Part shown: positions 1 through 7,680 of the stretch, in pieces
How the letters are laid out: every line of letters begins with the position of its first letter
Position numbering within the stretch: the first letter of the stretch is position 1
Assembly: GCF_012927085.1 (NCBI RefSeq)
Contig: NZ_JABBFX010000003.1
Location: forward strand, 248,001 to 312,000
Direction of reading: 5' to 3'
DNA length: 64,000 nt
DNA from: Ramlibacter agri
GTDB lineage: Bacteria > Pseudomonadota > Gammaproteobacteria > Burkholderiales > Burkholderiaceae_C
The notes under the pieces: model-generated
The model's database searches: none
Told to the model about the DNA's origin: nothing
What the model saw: the letters and a program-made list of their open reading frames with translations, nothing else
Translations under genes and position numbers: made by a program

Positions 1-1
1 C

Positions 2-754
2 GCACCTGCCACGCGCAATGCGCTCACGCCACAGATGCTGTGCCTGCTCGCGGACACGGTGAAGGCCTTCGCGGCGGACGAGGCCTTGCGCGTGGCCATC
101 ATCACGGGCGCCGGCGACCGCGCCTTCTGTGCCGGCGGCGACCTCGCGCGGACCTTGCCGCTCATGAGCGGCGCCCGCGCCTCCGAAGATGCCTGGGACC
201 GGCGCCTGCTGGAGGATCCGGAGGTGCTGGCGGCCTCCGGGCTGCGTGACTTTCCGTTGGACAAGCCCGTGATCGCCGCGATCAACGGCGCCTGCATGGC
301 CGCGGGCTTCGAGCTGATGCTGGGGACCGACCTCCGGCTCTGCGCGGAGCACGCGAGCTTTGCGTTGCCGGAGGTGAAGCGGGGGCTGATCCCGTTTGCC
401 GGCTCGCTGGCGCGGCTGCCGCGGCAGGTGCCTTACTGCGTCGCGATGGAATGGCTGCTGACCGGCGAAGCCTTCCCGGCGGCCGACGCGCTGCGCATGG
501 GGCTGGTGAACCGCGTCCTGCCGGCTGCGGAGCTGATGCCGGCGGCGCGTGCGCTCGCGCGGGGCATTGCCGCCAACGGGCCGGTGGCCGTGCGTGCCAT
601 CAAGCGCACCGTGTCCGGTTCGAGCGGCCGTCCGCTGGAGGAAGCCTTCGCACTGGAGAACACGGCGAAGGCGGAAGTGATGGACAGCGAAGACGCGCGC
701 GAAGGTCCGCGCGCCTTCATGGAGAAGCGGCCGCCGGTATTCCGCGGCCGCTGA
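2..754 (+). CDS. enoyl-CoA hydratase/isomerase family protein (5' partial)
   Basis: Crotonase-fold enzyme, expected to hydrate or isomerise an acyl-CoA. The frame is open from the window edge. The codons before the first Met (position 35) read ATRNALTPQM, the usual crotonase N-terminal RNAL element, so the true start lies outside and perhaps 10-20 residues are missing. Visible motifs are AFCAGGDLA (first oxyanion-hole strand), AINGACMAAGFELML (second, with Ala where Gly is usual) and FALPEVKRGLIP. It converges on the thiolase with 6 bp between stops. The neighbouring feruloyl-CoA synthase makes a role in side-chain degradation of a phenylpropenoid plausible, but the two are not co-transcribed and the substrate is unknown. 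Confidence 0.9.
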   Translation, partial: APATRNALTPQMLCLLADTVKAFAADEALRVAIITGAGDRAFCAGGDLARTLPLMSGARASEDAWDRRLLEDPEVLAASGLRDFPLDKPVIAAINGACMAAGFELMLGTDLRLCAEHASFALPEVKRGLIPFAGSLARLPRQVPYCVAMEWLLTGEAFPAADALRMGLVNRVLPAAELMPAARALARGIAANGPVAVRAIKRTVSGSSGRPLEEAFALENTAKAEVMDSEDAREGPRAFMEKRPPVFRGR

Positions 755-760
755 CGCCCG

Positions 761-1948
761 TCAGAGCACTTCCACCACCACTGCCGCGCCCATGTCTCCG
801 GCCGCGCAGCCGGTGAACAGGCCCACGCCGCCGCCTTGCAGCACCAGCGCCTGCGCCAGCTCCGCGATGGCGCGCAGGCCGGTCGGCGCCTGCGGGTGGC
901 CGTAGATCAGGCTGCAGCCCAGCGGGTTCATGCGCTCCAGCGGAAAGCCCGTCTCGCGGGCCAGCCACAGGTCGTTGACGGCGAAGGGGTTGTGCGTCGT
1001 CACGACCTTCAGGTCGCCGACCTGCTTGCCCGCGGCGGCAAGCGCCTTGTGAGCGGCGAGCGCGGGCGCCTTGGGCATGCGGCCCTTCTCGGCGCGCGCG
1101 AAGCCGGCGGACAGCAGGCGCAGAACCGGCTGGCCATCGGCATAGCGCCGCGCCTTCTCGCGCGAAGTGACGATGGCGCCGGCCGCGCCGTCGGCGGGAT
1201 GCGTCTGCGTGCCGGGGGTGATCGCACCACCGGGCTTGGCGGGTGACAGCCTGGCCAGGCCGGCGGCGCTGTAGTCGCTGATGCCTTCATCGGCTTCGAG
1301 CACGGTGCGCGACTTGCGCGACTCGATGACGATCGGACGGAAGTAGCGCTTCTGCAGCGCGCGGCCGTCCTTCAGCGCGTCCTGGTACTGCGAATAGCGC
1401 AGCAAGGTGAGCTCGTCGCATTGCTCGCGCGTGAAGCCGCCGTCGGTGGCCGTGCATTCCGCCGTGTACAGCATGGACTCCGCCGTCCACGGGTCGGCGG
1501 CAAAGGAATCCAGCACCCAGTGCGTCGTCTGCGGCGCGCCGCCCATGGAGGCGCTGCGCGGGTAGACCAGCAGCGGGCCGTTGCTGGTGCGATCGGCCGT
1601 CACCACCAGCTGCGTGTCGCCGCCACCGAGCTGCGTCGCCGCGGCGGCATTGGCGAGGCAGGCGACTGCAGTGGCGCAGGCCTGCGCGATGGCGGGGCCG
1701 CCGATGCCGGTCATGCCCAGGCGGGCCGCGATCCACGGCGGCGCATAGAAGGTGTTGGGCTGCGGGATGGTGGTGCCGAAGACGATCTGCGCGGTCTCGG
1801 CCGGATCGTAGGAAGCCGCGGCGAGGGCATCGCGCGTGACCTGCGTGGCGAGGTCCAGCGCCGACACGTCGGCCGCAGCGCCTTGCCAGCGGATGAAGGG
1901 CGAGCTCCAGAGGAGCGGCACGGGGATGAAGGCGTCGTCGAAGCGCAT
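761..1948 (-). CDS. thiolase family protein (acetyl-CoA acetyltransferase-like)
   Basis: Thiolase-superfamily protein of 395 aa, expected to cleave a 3-ketoacyl-CoA with CoA. Seen: the acylated cysteine in QACATAVAC, the NPFAVND motif at the usual Asn-Glu-x-Phe place, a GHP motif (GCSLIYGHPQAPTG) with the catalytic His, and a C-terminal GLFTGCAAGDMGAA that fits the second catalytic Cys loop (CxGGGMG in classical thiolases, less canonical here). I chose the ATG at 1948 because the homologous region begins right after it; the frame runs further upstream only as overlap with the ligase gene. It lies 17 bp after the feruloyl-CoA synthase-like gene on the same strand, so the two are probably one operon, as ligase and beta-ketothiolase often are in hydroxycinnamate clusters. 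Confidence 0.88.
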   Translation of the reverse strand: MRFDDAFIPVPLLWSSPFIRWQGAAADVSALDLATQVTRDALAAASYDPAETAQIVFGTTIPQPNTFYAPPWIAARLGMTGIGGPAIAQACATAVACLANAAAATQLGGGDTQLVVTADRTSNGPLLVYPRSASMGGAPQTTHWVLDSFAADPWTAESMLYTAECTATDGGFTREQCDELTLLRYSQYQDALKDGRALQKRYFRPIVIESRKSRTVLEADEGISDYSAAGLARLSPAKPGGAITPGTQTHPADGAAGAIVTSREKARRYADGQPVLRLLSAGFARAEKGRMPKAPALAAHKALAAAGKQVGDLKVVTTHNPFAVNDLWLARETGFPLERMNPLGCSLIYGHPQAPTGLRAIAELAQALVLQGGGVGLFTGCAAGDMGAAVVVEVL

Positions 1949-1965
1949 GAAGGAGGTCCTGAGGT

Positions 1966-3756
1966 TCAGAGCGCGACCACCCGCGGGTCGGGCTGGTTCG
2001 CGTAGAGGGTGGCCACATCGGCCGCGCGCCGGTTCAACACCGCGCGCTGGTTGAGGTAGCCCTTGTCGGTGATCTCGCCGGCGTCCAGGGCCGGCGCGTC
2101 TTCCAGCAGCAGCGCGCGGCCGGGGCATTGCGAGGAGCCGCCGCCGCCGGCGCGCATCTCGCGCAGCGCCTTCAGTACGTGCTCGCGCACGACGCTGCGT
2201 TCGGCCTGGCGGCCTTGCGGCGACAGGAACAGCAGCAGGCCGATCTCGTCGCGGTCGTGCCCGGTGACCACGGCATCCGCCACGTAAGGCGACATCGCCG
2301 TCACCGAGCGCAGGCGCACGTTGCCCACCGACACCCAGGTGCCGGTGGTGAGCTTGAAGTCCTCGGCCACGCGGCCGTCGAAGGCGATGCCTTGTGCGGC
2401 GTCCTGCGGGTCCACCAGCCGGCCGGCGTCGCCGATGCAGTAGAAGCCCTCGTCGTCGAAAGCCTTCGCCGTGAGCTCCGGCGCGTTGCGGTAGGCGCTG
2501 AAGATCTGCGGGCCCTTGACGCGCAGTTCCAGCTTCTCTCCATTGGGCACCATCTTCACCTCGGTGCCCGGCATGGGCAGGCCGATGCAGCCGGCGCGCT
2601 CGATCTTCCAGTGCACGCAGGTGACCGAAGGGGCGGTCTCGGTGGAACCCCAGGCGGACGTGAACCACACCGGCCGCTCGCGCACCGTGCGCGCCACTTT
2701 CTCGAGGCGCTCCCAGGTGCTTTGCGGCAGCGCGGCGCCGGCGTAGAAGATGCCGTCCAGGCATTCGAACACGTCGCGCGCCGCCTGCGGGTCCTGCTCC
2801 AGGTAGGGCACCAGCATGTCGAAGCCGCGCGGCACGTTGAAGTGGAAGTTGGGCTTGACCTCGCGCAGGTTGGCCAGCGTCTTCTCGATGAGGCCAGGCG
2901 CCGGCCGGCCTTCGTCGATGTACAGCGCGCCGCCATGGGCCAGCACCATGTTGAAGTTGTGGTTGGCGCCGAAGGTGTGGCTCCAGGGCAGCCATTCCAG
3001 CAGCACCAGCTTCTCGTGCGTGAGGAAGGGCCAGACCTGCGCGATCTGCTGCTGGTTGGCGCACAGCATGCGATGCGTGTTGACCACCACCTTGGGCAGG
3101 CCGGTGGAGCCGCTGGTGAGCAGGTACTTGGCGTCGGTCTCGGGCCGCACGAGGGCGGCGAGCTGCGCGACCTGCGGTGTCTCGACGGCTTCCTGCAGCG
3201 AAGCGAAATTGCGCCCGTGCTGCACGTTCTGGCTGAAGAAGCGCGGGGCCTGGCCTTGCCATTGCTCCAGTGCCGGGCCGTACACCGCGCCGTCGGACGC
3301 ATACACGAGCCCGGGATCCAGCATGTCCAGGATGCCGTGGATCTTGCTCCAGTCCTTGGTCATGCGGATGTAGGCGCTGGAGACGGTGCAGCTCACGCGG
3401 CCGACATGGGTGGCCGCGAGCGAGAGCAGGGCGTGGTCGACGGCGTTGTCGGACACGATGACCACCGGCTTCTGCGGCGGCAGCTGCAGGTCCACCAGGC
3501 CCTGCGCGATGCGGCCCACCTGCTCGCGCGTCTCGCGGTATGTGAGGCGGCGCCACTGGCCGTCGGCGCCGCGTTCGGCGAGGAACAGGGCGTCGGGCGT
3601 GGCGAGCGCCCAGTGGTCCAGCCAGTCGCCGATGCAGCGGGCGAAGGGCTGCAGCCGCTGCGGGCTGCGCAGGATGAAGGAGCCGTCGGGGCGGTCCTCG
3701 CGCAGCACTTCGGGCGCTGCGAGGGAGCCGTCGCGGGCGAGCAGGGAAGGGGTCAT
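1966..3756 (-). CDS. feruloyl-CoA synthase-like AMP-dependent acid-CoA ligase
   Basis: ANL-superfamily ligase of 596 aa that activates a carboxylic acid to its CoA thioester through an acyl-adenylate. Seen: the P-loop-like A3 motif TSGSTGLPK (residues 214-222), A5 WGSTETAP (369-376), and YCIGDAG (439-445), where the ATP-ribose Asp sits. Overall sequence flavour is that of feruloyl-CoA synthases (LEWLPWSHTFGANHNFN), which act on hydroxycinnamates. The start is taken at 3756; an in-frame Met at 3795 lies inside a palindrome that looks like an operator, so the shorter form is preferred. It follows a TetR gene by 85 bp and precedes a thiolase. Substrate specificity (ferulate, caffeate or another aryl acid) is inferred from family only. 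Confidence 0.85.
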   Translation of the reverse strand: MTPSLLARDGSLAAPEVLREDRPDGSFILRSPQRLQPFARCIGDWLDHWALATPDALFLAERGADGQWRRLTYRETREQVGRIAQGLVDLQLPPQKPVVIVSDNAVDHALLSLAATHVGRVSCTVSSAYIRMTKDWSKIHGILDMLDPGLVYASDGAVYGPALEQWQGQAPRFFSQNVQHGRNFASLQEAVETPQVAQLAALVRPETDAKYLLTSGSTGLPKVVVNTHRMLCANQQQIAQVWPFLTHEKLVLLEWLPWSHTFGANHNFNMVLAHGGALYIDEGRPAPGLIEKTLANLREVKPNFHFNVPRGFDMLVPYLEQDPQAARDVFECLDGIFYAGAALPQSTWERLEKVARTVRERPVWFTSAWGSTETAPSVTCVHWKIERAGCIGLPMPGTEVKMVPNGEKLELRVKGPQIFSAYRNAPELTAKAFDDEGFYCIGDAGRLVDPQDAAQGIAFDGRVAEDFKLTTGTWVSVGNVRLRSVTAMSPYVADAVVTGHDRDEIGLLLFLSPQGRQAERSVVREHVLKALREMRAGGGGSSQCPGRALLLEDAPALDAGEITDKGYLNQRAVLNRRAADVATLYANQPDPRVVAL

Positions 3757-3793
3757 GCGGATGCCGGCAGCCGCCCCGGAGGCGGCTTTCTCC

Positions 3794-3807
3794 ATACAGA
3801 TGTGTAT
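3794..3807. promoter_or_regulatory. ATACA-N4-TGTAT palindrome, probable TetR operator
   Basis: A perfect inverted repeat (ATACA gatg TGTAT) lies in the 85-bp gap between the TetR gene and the acid-CoA ligase, 38 bp before the ligase start. TetR-family regulators bind short palindromes next to their own or adjacent promoters, so it is the obvious candidate site for the regulator encoded just upstream. Binding is inferred. Confidence 0.55.
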
Positions 3808-3841
3808 TGAGAAGTCTAGGGCCGGCCCTGGCCCGCGCGCC

Positions 3842-4438
3842 CTAGGGTTTCCCCGCGCTCGCGCCGGCCAGCAGCGTCTGCGCGACGAACTGGCGGCGCA
3901 GCGACTTGTCGTCGGCGGAGCCCTGGTTGCGGAACAGCGATTCCGACTGCATGTAGCAATACAGCAGGAAGGCGCGCGCCTTCGCATCCGGCGCCGGGAA
4001 GCCGAGGTTGCCGAAGCACTCTTCCAGGTAGGTGAGGCGCTTGGCGTCCACCGCGTCGACGACCTTGCGGGCCATCTCGTCACGCCGCGCCCAGGCGCGG
4101 ATGGCGAGCTCCACCGACGAACCCTTCATGGCCGCCCGCCCGTGGAAGGGCAGTTCCACCAGCTCGCGGATCAGCGCTTCGGCCGTCACGCCCTGCTTGC
4201 GGTAGCGGGCGATGATCTGCTCGGTCTGCTCCTCCTGCCAGGAGAGCAGCACGCGCTTGAGCAGGTCGTCGCGGTCGGTGAAGTGCCAGTAGAAGCTGCC
4301 GCGCGTCACCTCCATCTGCTTGGCCAGCACGTCGACGCGCACGGCGTCGATGCTGTGGGCGATGAGCAGTTCGCGGGCCTCGCGGATCCAGTCCTCGGGG
4401 GTGAGGGAGGGCTTGCTGGAAGCAGATTTGGCGGGCAT
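3842..4438 (-). CDS. TetR/AcrR family transcriptional regulator
   Basis: DNA-binding repressor of 198 aa. The N-terminal TetR helix-turn-helix spans roughly residues 14-60 (TPEDWIREARELLIAHSIDAVRV ending in TRGSFYWHFTDRDDLL, the usual GxFYxHFxxRDDL signature); the rest is an all-helical ligand and dimerisation domain typical of the family. The gene stands first in a same-strand series with the acid-CoA ligase and thiolase, so it probably controls them, with an aryl-CoA or its acid as effector (inference). The downstream gap carries a palindrome at 3794-3807. The gene starts 48 bp after the pseudouridine glycosidase stop on the same strand. Confidence 0.9.
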   Translation of the reverse strand: MPAKSASSKPSLTPEDWIREARELLIAHSIDAVRVDVLAKQMEVTRGSFYWHFTDRDDLLKRVLLSWQEEQTEQIIARYRKQGVTAEALIRELVELPFHGRAAMKGSSVELAIRAWARRDEMARKVVDAVDAKRLTYLEECFGNLGFPAPDAKARAFLLYCYMQSESLFRNQGSADDKSLRRQFVAQTLLAGASAGKP

Positions 4439-4486
4439 GGCAAATCATAGCCCGCGGCCGTCCTTTTCCGGACACTGCTGTATGGC

Positions 4487-5416
4487 CTATGCCGACCGGG
4501 CCAGCGCCATCGCCAGCCTCGCCCCCACCTCCGCGTTGTGCTTCACCAGCGCGATGTTGGTGGCGAGGCTGCGGCCGCCGGTCAAGGCCTTGATGCGCGC
4601 CAGCAGGAAGGGCGTCACGGCCTTGCCCGTGATGCGCTGGGCTTCGGCCTCCTCCAGCGCCTGCTGGATCATGAGGTTGATCATCTGGCGCGGCATCTCC
4701 GCCGCCTGCGGCACCGGCGTCCTCAGGACCACGCCGCCTGCCAGGCCCAGGTCCCACTTCGTGCGGATGAAGCGCGCCTGCGCCGCGGGATCGTCCAGCC
4801 GGTAGTCCGCACGGAATCCGCTGTCGCGCGTGTAGAAGGCCGCGAAGTTGTCCTGCTCGCAGCTCAGGACCGGCACGCCGTGGGTCTCCAGGTATTCCAG
4901 CGTGAGGCCGATGTCCAGGATTGACTTCGCGCCGGCGCAGACCACGGCCACCGAAGTGCGGGCCAGTTCCTGCAGGTCGGCCGAGATGTCGAAACTCTCG
5001 GACGCGCCGCGATGCACGCCGCCGATGCCGCCGGTGACGAACACTTCGATGCCGGCCAGCGCGGCGCAGATCATCGTGCCCGCCACCGTGGTCGCGCCGA
5101 GCTCGCCGCTGGCCAGCACCGCCGGCAGGTCGCGCCGGCTCACCTTGTGCGCCTGGCCGGAGCGTCCCAGCAACTCCAGTTCTTCATCCGAAAGTCCGAT
5201 GCGGATGCGCCCGCCCAGCACCGCGATGGTGGCCGGCTCTGCGCCGATGGCGCGGATGATGGCTTCCACCTCGCGCGCCGTGCGCACGTTCTCCGGGTAG
5301 GGCATGCCGTGCGCGATGATGGTGGACTCCAGCGCCACCACGGGGCGCCCCGCGGCCTGGGCCGCGGCGACGGCGGCGCTGCGCACGATCCAGGAAGAGG
5401 CGAGGTCGGCGTTCAT
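4487..5416 (-). CDS. psuG: pseudouridine-5'-phosphate glycosidase
   Basis: Enzyme of 309 aa that reversibly cleaves the C-C glycosidic bond of pseudouridine 5'-phosphate to uracil and ribose 5-phosphate. Recognised from family blocks: VALESTIIAHGMPYPEN near the N terminus (Glu and Thr of the active site), KVSRRDLPAVLASGELGATT with the catalytic Lys, TGGIGGVHRGA with metal and phosphate contacts, and LATNIALVKHNAEVGARLA at the C terminus. Length is normal for the family. The usual partner, a PfkB-type pseudouridine kinase (PsuK), is not adjacent: downstream is a TetR gene, and the divergent gene 42 bp upstream is a Bug receptor. The nearest PfkB-type gene is a ribokinase near 30.4 kb. Confidence 0.93.
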   Translation of the reverse strand: MNADLASSWIVRSAAVAAAQAAGRPVVALESTIIAHGMPYPENVRTAREVEAIIRAIGAEPATIAVLGGRIRIGLSDEELELLGRSGQAHKVSRRDLPAVLASGELGATTVAGTMICAALAGIEVFVTGGIGGVHRGASESFDISADLQELARTSVAVVCAGAKSILDIGLTLEYLETHGVPVLSCEQDNFAAFYTRDSGFRADYRLDDPAAQARFIRTKWDLGLAGGVVLRTPVPQAAEMPRQMINLMIQQALEEAEAQRITGKAVTPFLLARIKALTGGRSLATNIALVKHNAEVGARLAMALARSA

Positions 5417-5458
5417 GGCCCCAGTGTGCCTGACAGCACAACGACAGATTGGCCGGCC

Positions 5459-6430
5459 ATGATCGCGCGCATGCTCAAGAAGTACTTCGCGGCCGCCGTC
5501 GCTGCGGCCTTTTCCCTCGCTTCCCTCGCCGCCCACGCCGACACCTGGCCTTCCAAGACGATCCGCTTCGTCGTGCCCTTCGGGCCGGGCGGCGCCAACG
5601 ACCTGGTGGCGCGCTACGTCGCCGAAGCCGCTTCCAGGGAGCTCGGCGCGACCATCATCGTCGACAACAAGCCGGGCGCGGGCTCGGTGCTCGGCTCCGA
5701 GATCGTGGCCCGTTCCGCCCCGGACGGCTACACCTTCCTGGCGCCGGCCGGCGGCGTGATCACCAACGCGATGATCAAGAAGGCCATGCCGTACAAGGAG
5801 GACGATCTCGTCCCGGTGATCATGATGGCCGTCAGCCCCTCGGTGATCGTGGTGCCCGCCGACTCGCCCATCAAGGACCTGAAGGGCCTGGTCGAGGCCT
5901 CGAAGAAGAAGGGTCTGAACTTCTCCACCGCCGGCACCGGCAGCACGCCGCACTTCGTGGCGGAGATGCTCAAGCTCAAGGGCGGCGCCAACCTCACCAT
6001 CGTGCCCTACAAGAGCGGCAACGAAGGCGTGGTCGCCGTCATGGGCAAGCAGGTGGACGCCACCTCCGAGGCCAGCCCCGTCGTGCTGCCGCAGATCAAG
6101 GGCGGCAAGCTGCGCCCGCTGGCATCCACCTGGAATCGCCGCGTCGCCGCGCTGCAGGACATCCCGACCGCCGAAGAACTCGGCTTCAAGGACCTCGTCA
6201 TCGGCCACTGGGCCGGCCTGTTCGCGCCCAAGGGCACGCCCGTCGAGATCCTCGACAAGATGAACGCCGCGGTGAACAAGGCGCTGAAGAACAGCGAACT
6301 GCGCGCCAAGCTGATCCCGCAGGGCATCGACCCGCAGGGCGGCAGCCGCGAGGACTTCCGCCGCTACCTGGCCGCGGAAAAAGCGCGCCTTGGCCCGGTG
6401 GCCAAGGCCGCCAACATGCAGGCCGACTGA
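5459..6430 (+). CDS. Bug-family tripartite tricarboxylate transporter substrate-binding protein
   Basis: Periplasmic solute receptor of 323 aa (TctC/Bug family), which binds a small carboxylate or similar ligand in a Venus-flytrap fold. Signs: Sec signal peptide (MLKKYFAAAVAAAF...AAHA, cleavage near residue 27), then WPSKTIRFVVPFGPGG, the hallmark first strand and loop, then DNKPGAGSVLGSEIVARSAPDGYTF. No clear ribosome binding site precedes 5459, and the ATG at 5471 is an equally good start. No TctA/TctB membrane genes are nearby, so this is an orphan receptor, as is common in this bacterial group. It is divergent from psuG across a 42-bp gap; a link to pseudouridine uptake is only a guess. 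Confidence 0.9.
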   Translation: MIARMLKKYFAAAVAAAFSLASLAAHADTWPSKTIRFVVPFGPGGANDLVARYVAEAASRELGATIIVDNKPGAGSVLGSEIVARSAPDGYTFLAPAGGVITNAMIKKAMPYKEDDLVPVIMMAVSPSVIVVPADSPIKDLKGLVEASKKKGLNFSTAGTGSTPHFVAEMLKLKGGANLTIVPYKSGNEGVVAVMGKQVDATSEASPVVLPQIKGGKLRPLASTWNRRVAALQDIPTAEELGFKDLVIGHWAGLFAPKGTPVEILDKMNAAVNKALKNSELRAKLIPQGIDPQGGSREDFRRYLAAEKARLGPVAKAANMQAD

Positions 6431-6484
6431 TCGTGTTCCCACGCCGGCCGCAGCCGGCGTAGAGTGGGGAGGGAGGCTTGCGCC

Positions 6485-6520
6485 ATGCAGGGATTCCAGC
6501 TCACCTTCTCCACCCCCTAG
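6485..6520 (+). pseudogene. 11-codon remnant resembling the start of a DUF190 gene
   Basis: A ribosome binding site (GGGAGGGAGG) is followed by ATG and the short frame MQGFQLTFSTP, then TAG. As I remember the family, DUF190 (PII-like) proteins begin with something like MxGYQLTFFTQQDRR, so this looks like the preserved first residues of such a gene whose remainder (about 90 residues) is gone. The next gene, 12 bp on, also carries an internal deletion. It could instead be a short leader peptide; the match is only about nine residues long. Confidence 0.4.
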
Positions 6521-6532
6521 GGCGAGGCCGCC

Positions 6533-6850
6533 ATGCTGCCGCTGCCCGTCCTGGGCATTTCCCCTCTCGCGCACCTGGTGCTGGACTTCAACGGCACGCT
6601 GGCCTGCGACGGCCGCCTTCTGGAAGGCGTGGCGCCCCGGCTGGAGCGGCTGTCCGGCGACCTTTCCATCCACGTCGTGACGGGCGATACCTTCGGTGGC
6701 GCTCGCGCCGCGCTCTCCATCGCGGTGATCCAGGGCGAAGGGGCGGCCGTGGAGGCGCTGCAGGCGGCGCAGGTCGTGGCGCCGGACATCCTCGCCGCAC
6801 TGGACCTGCTGCTGCATCCGCTGCGGCTGAAGGCGACGCTGCGCACCTGA
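6533..6850 (+). CDS. HAD-like soluble P-type ATPase homolog with internal deletion
   Basis: A 105-aa protein that matches the two ends, but not the middle, of the 'soluble P-type ATPase' HAD family (normally about 150 aa). The N-terminal part has the HAD motif I loop LDFNGTLACDG, with phosphorylatable Asp at residue 18, and HVVTGDTFG. The C-terminal part reads ALSIAVIQGEGAAVEAL...DILAALDLLLHPLRLKATLR, the family's end. The intervening stretch, which should contain the Mg-binding GNGRND motif, is absent: sequence passes straight from GDTFGGARAAL to SIAVIQ. The frame is open and has a weak Shine-Dalgarno-like GGCGAGG. Without motif IV it is unlikely to be catalytically active. Probably a decaying gene. 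Confidence 0.6.
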   Translation: MLPLPVLGISPLAHLVLDFNGTLACDGRLLEGVAPRLERLSGDLSIHVVTGDTFGGARAALSIAVIQGEGAAVEALQAAQVVAPDILAALDLLLHPLRLKATLRT

Positions 6851-6981
6851 GCTGCGGGATGGGCGAACGCGGGAGGCGCACGTTCTGCGCCGAGTAGTCC
6901 GCAGCCTACGTCCGCCCGCGGCGGAGTCCGATGTGGCGGCCGGCGGCGTCCCCAAGAATCGAAAGCTCGACCAAAGGAGCC

Positions 6982-7161
6982 ATGATGCAGAACGACCCCA
7001 ACCGCCGGCAGGACGCGGACGACGACGGCACGGAGCGCGGGGACGCGCCCATCCCGCGCGCCTCCGACGACGAGGTGCTGGACGACACCGCGCGCCTGGC
7101 GCGCGAAGGGCGCAAGCAGCTGGAGTCCGACCCCAAGGAGAGCAAGCCGGCCAAGGACTAG
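6982..7161 (+). CDS. small acidic hydrophilic hypothetical protein
   Basis: A 59-aa protein rich in Asp, Glu, Arg and Lys, without hydrophobic segments or cysteines, so probably cytoplasmic and perhaps disordered. A strong ribosome binding site (AAAGGAG) precedes a double ATG at 6982/6985, which supports translation and sets the start well inside the longer open frame. I do not recognise a family. It ends 24 bp before an AraC-type regulator on the same strand. Confidence 0.6.
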   Translation: MMQNDPNRRQDADDDGTERGDAPIPRASDDEVLDDTARLAREGRKQLESDPKESKPAKD

Positions 7162-7185
7162 GCTTCGCGCTAGAGTGCGGGGCTG

Positions 7186-7680
7186 ATGGACATCCCCGCC
7201 GCGAGCCAATCCCCCGACCTCCTGCGCCGCCTGCTGCGCGCCAAGGACCGCATGGACGCCGCCTCGCACGAGGCGTGGCCCGTGGCGCGGCTGGCGGAAG
7301 TGAGCGGCGTGTCCGCGACCCATTTCGCGCGCTCCTTCAAGCAGGCTTACGGCCTGCCGCCGCACCGCTACCTGCTCACGCGGCGCATCGAGCGCGCCGT
7401 GGCGCTGCTGCGCGAGACCGAGCTGTCCATCACCGAGATCGCCTTCGAGACCGGCTGGGAAAGCCTGGGCACCTTCGGCCGCACCTTCCGCGACATCACC
7501 GGCGAGAACCCGGCCGCCGTGCGGGAGCGCGCGCGGGCCGCCGCGGGCGACCCGGGCCGGGTGCCGGCCTGCATCCTCAGCGCTGCCCACCGGCCGGACC
7601 TGACGATGGCAGTTTCGGAGAAGCGGCGGCAGGAGGCCACCGCTATAAACGAGCCCGAACACAAGGAGCTTGTCCGATGA
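7186..7680 (+). CDS. AraC family transcriptional regulator (DNA-binding domain form)
   Basis: A 164-aa protein made mainly of the two-HTH AraC DNA-binding domain (residues about 14-115): VARLAEVSGVSATHFARSF is the first recognition helix and ITEIAFETGWESLGTFGRTF the second, with the family signature ending at FRDITGENPAAV. There is no N-terminal ligand-binding domain, so it resembles the short SoxS/MarA-like members, with a C-terminal tail of about 45 residues of unknown role. Its stop overlaps the start of the VOC gene (ATGA), implying translational coupling. It probably regulates the run 7.2-8.5 kb (inference). Confidence 0.9.
   Translation: MDIPAASQSPDLLRRLLRAKDRMDAASHEAWPVARLAEVSGVSATHFARSFKQAYGLPPHRYLLTRRIERAVALLRETELSITEIAFETGWESLGTFGRTFRDITGENPAAVRERARAAAGDPGRVPACILSAAHRPDLTMAVSEKRRQEATAINEPEHKELVR

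Noticed and set aside
760..3556. Apparent 931-codon fusion of the ligase and thiolase region
   Set aside because: The N-terminal two thirds are an off-frame reading of the ligase; only the last 395 codons are the real thiolase.
2128..3810. A 560-codon open frame on the plus strand opposite the acid-CoA ligase
   Set aside because: It is antisense to a gene with clear family motifs, its translation is His/Arg/Gly-rich and low in structure, and such long shadows are expected in GC-rich DNA.
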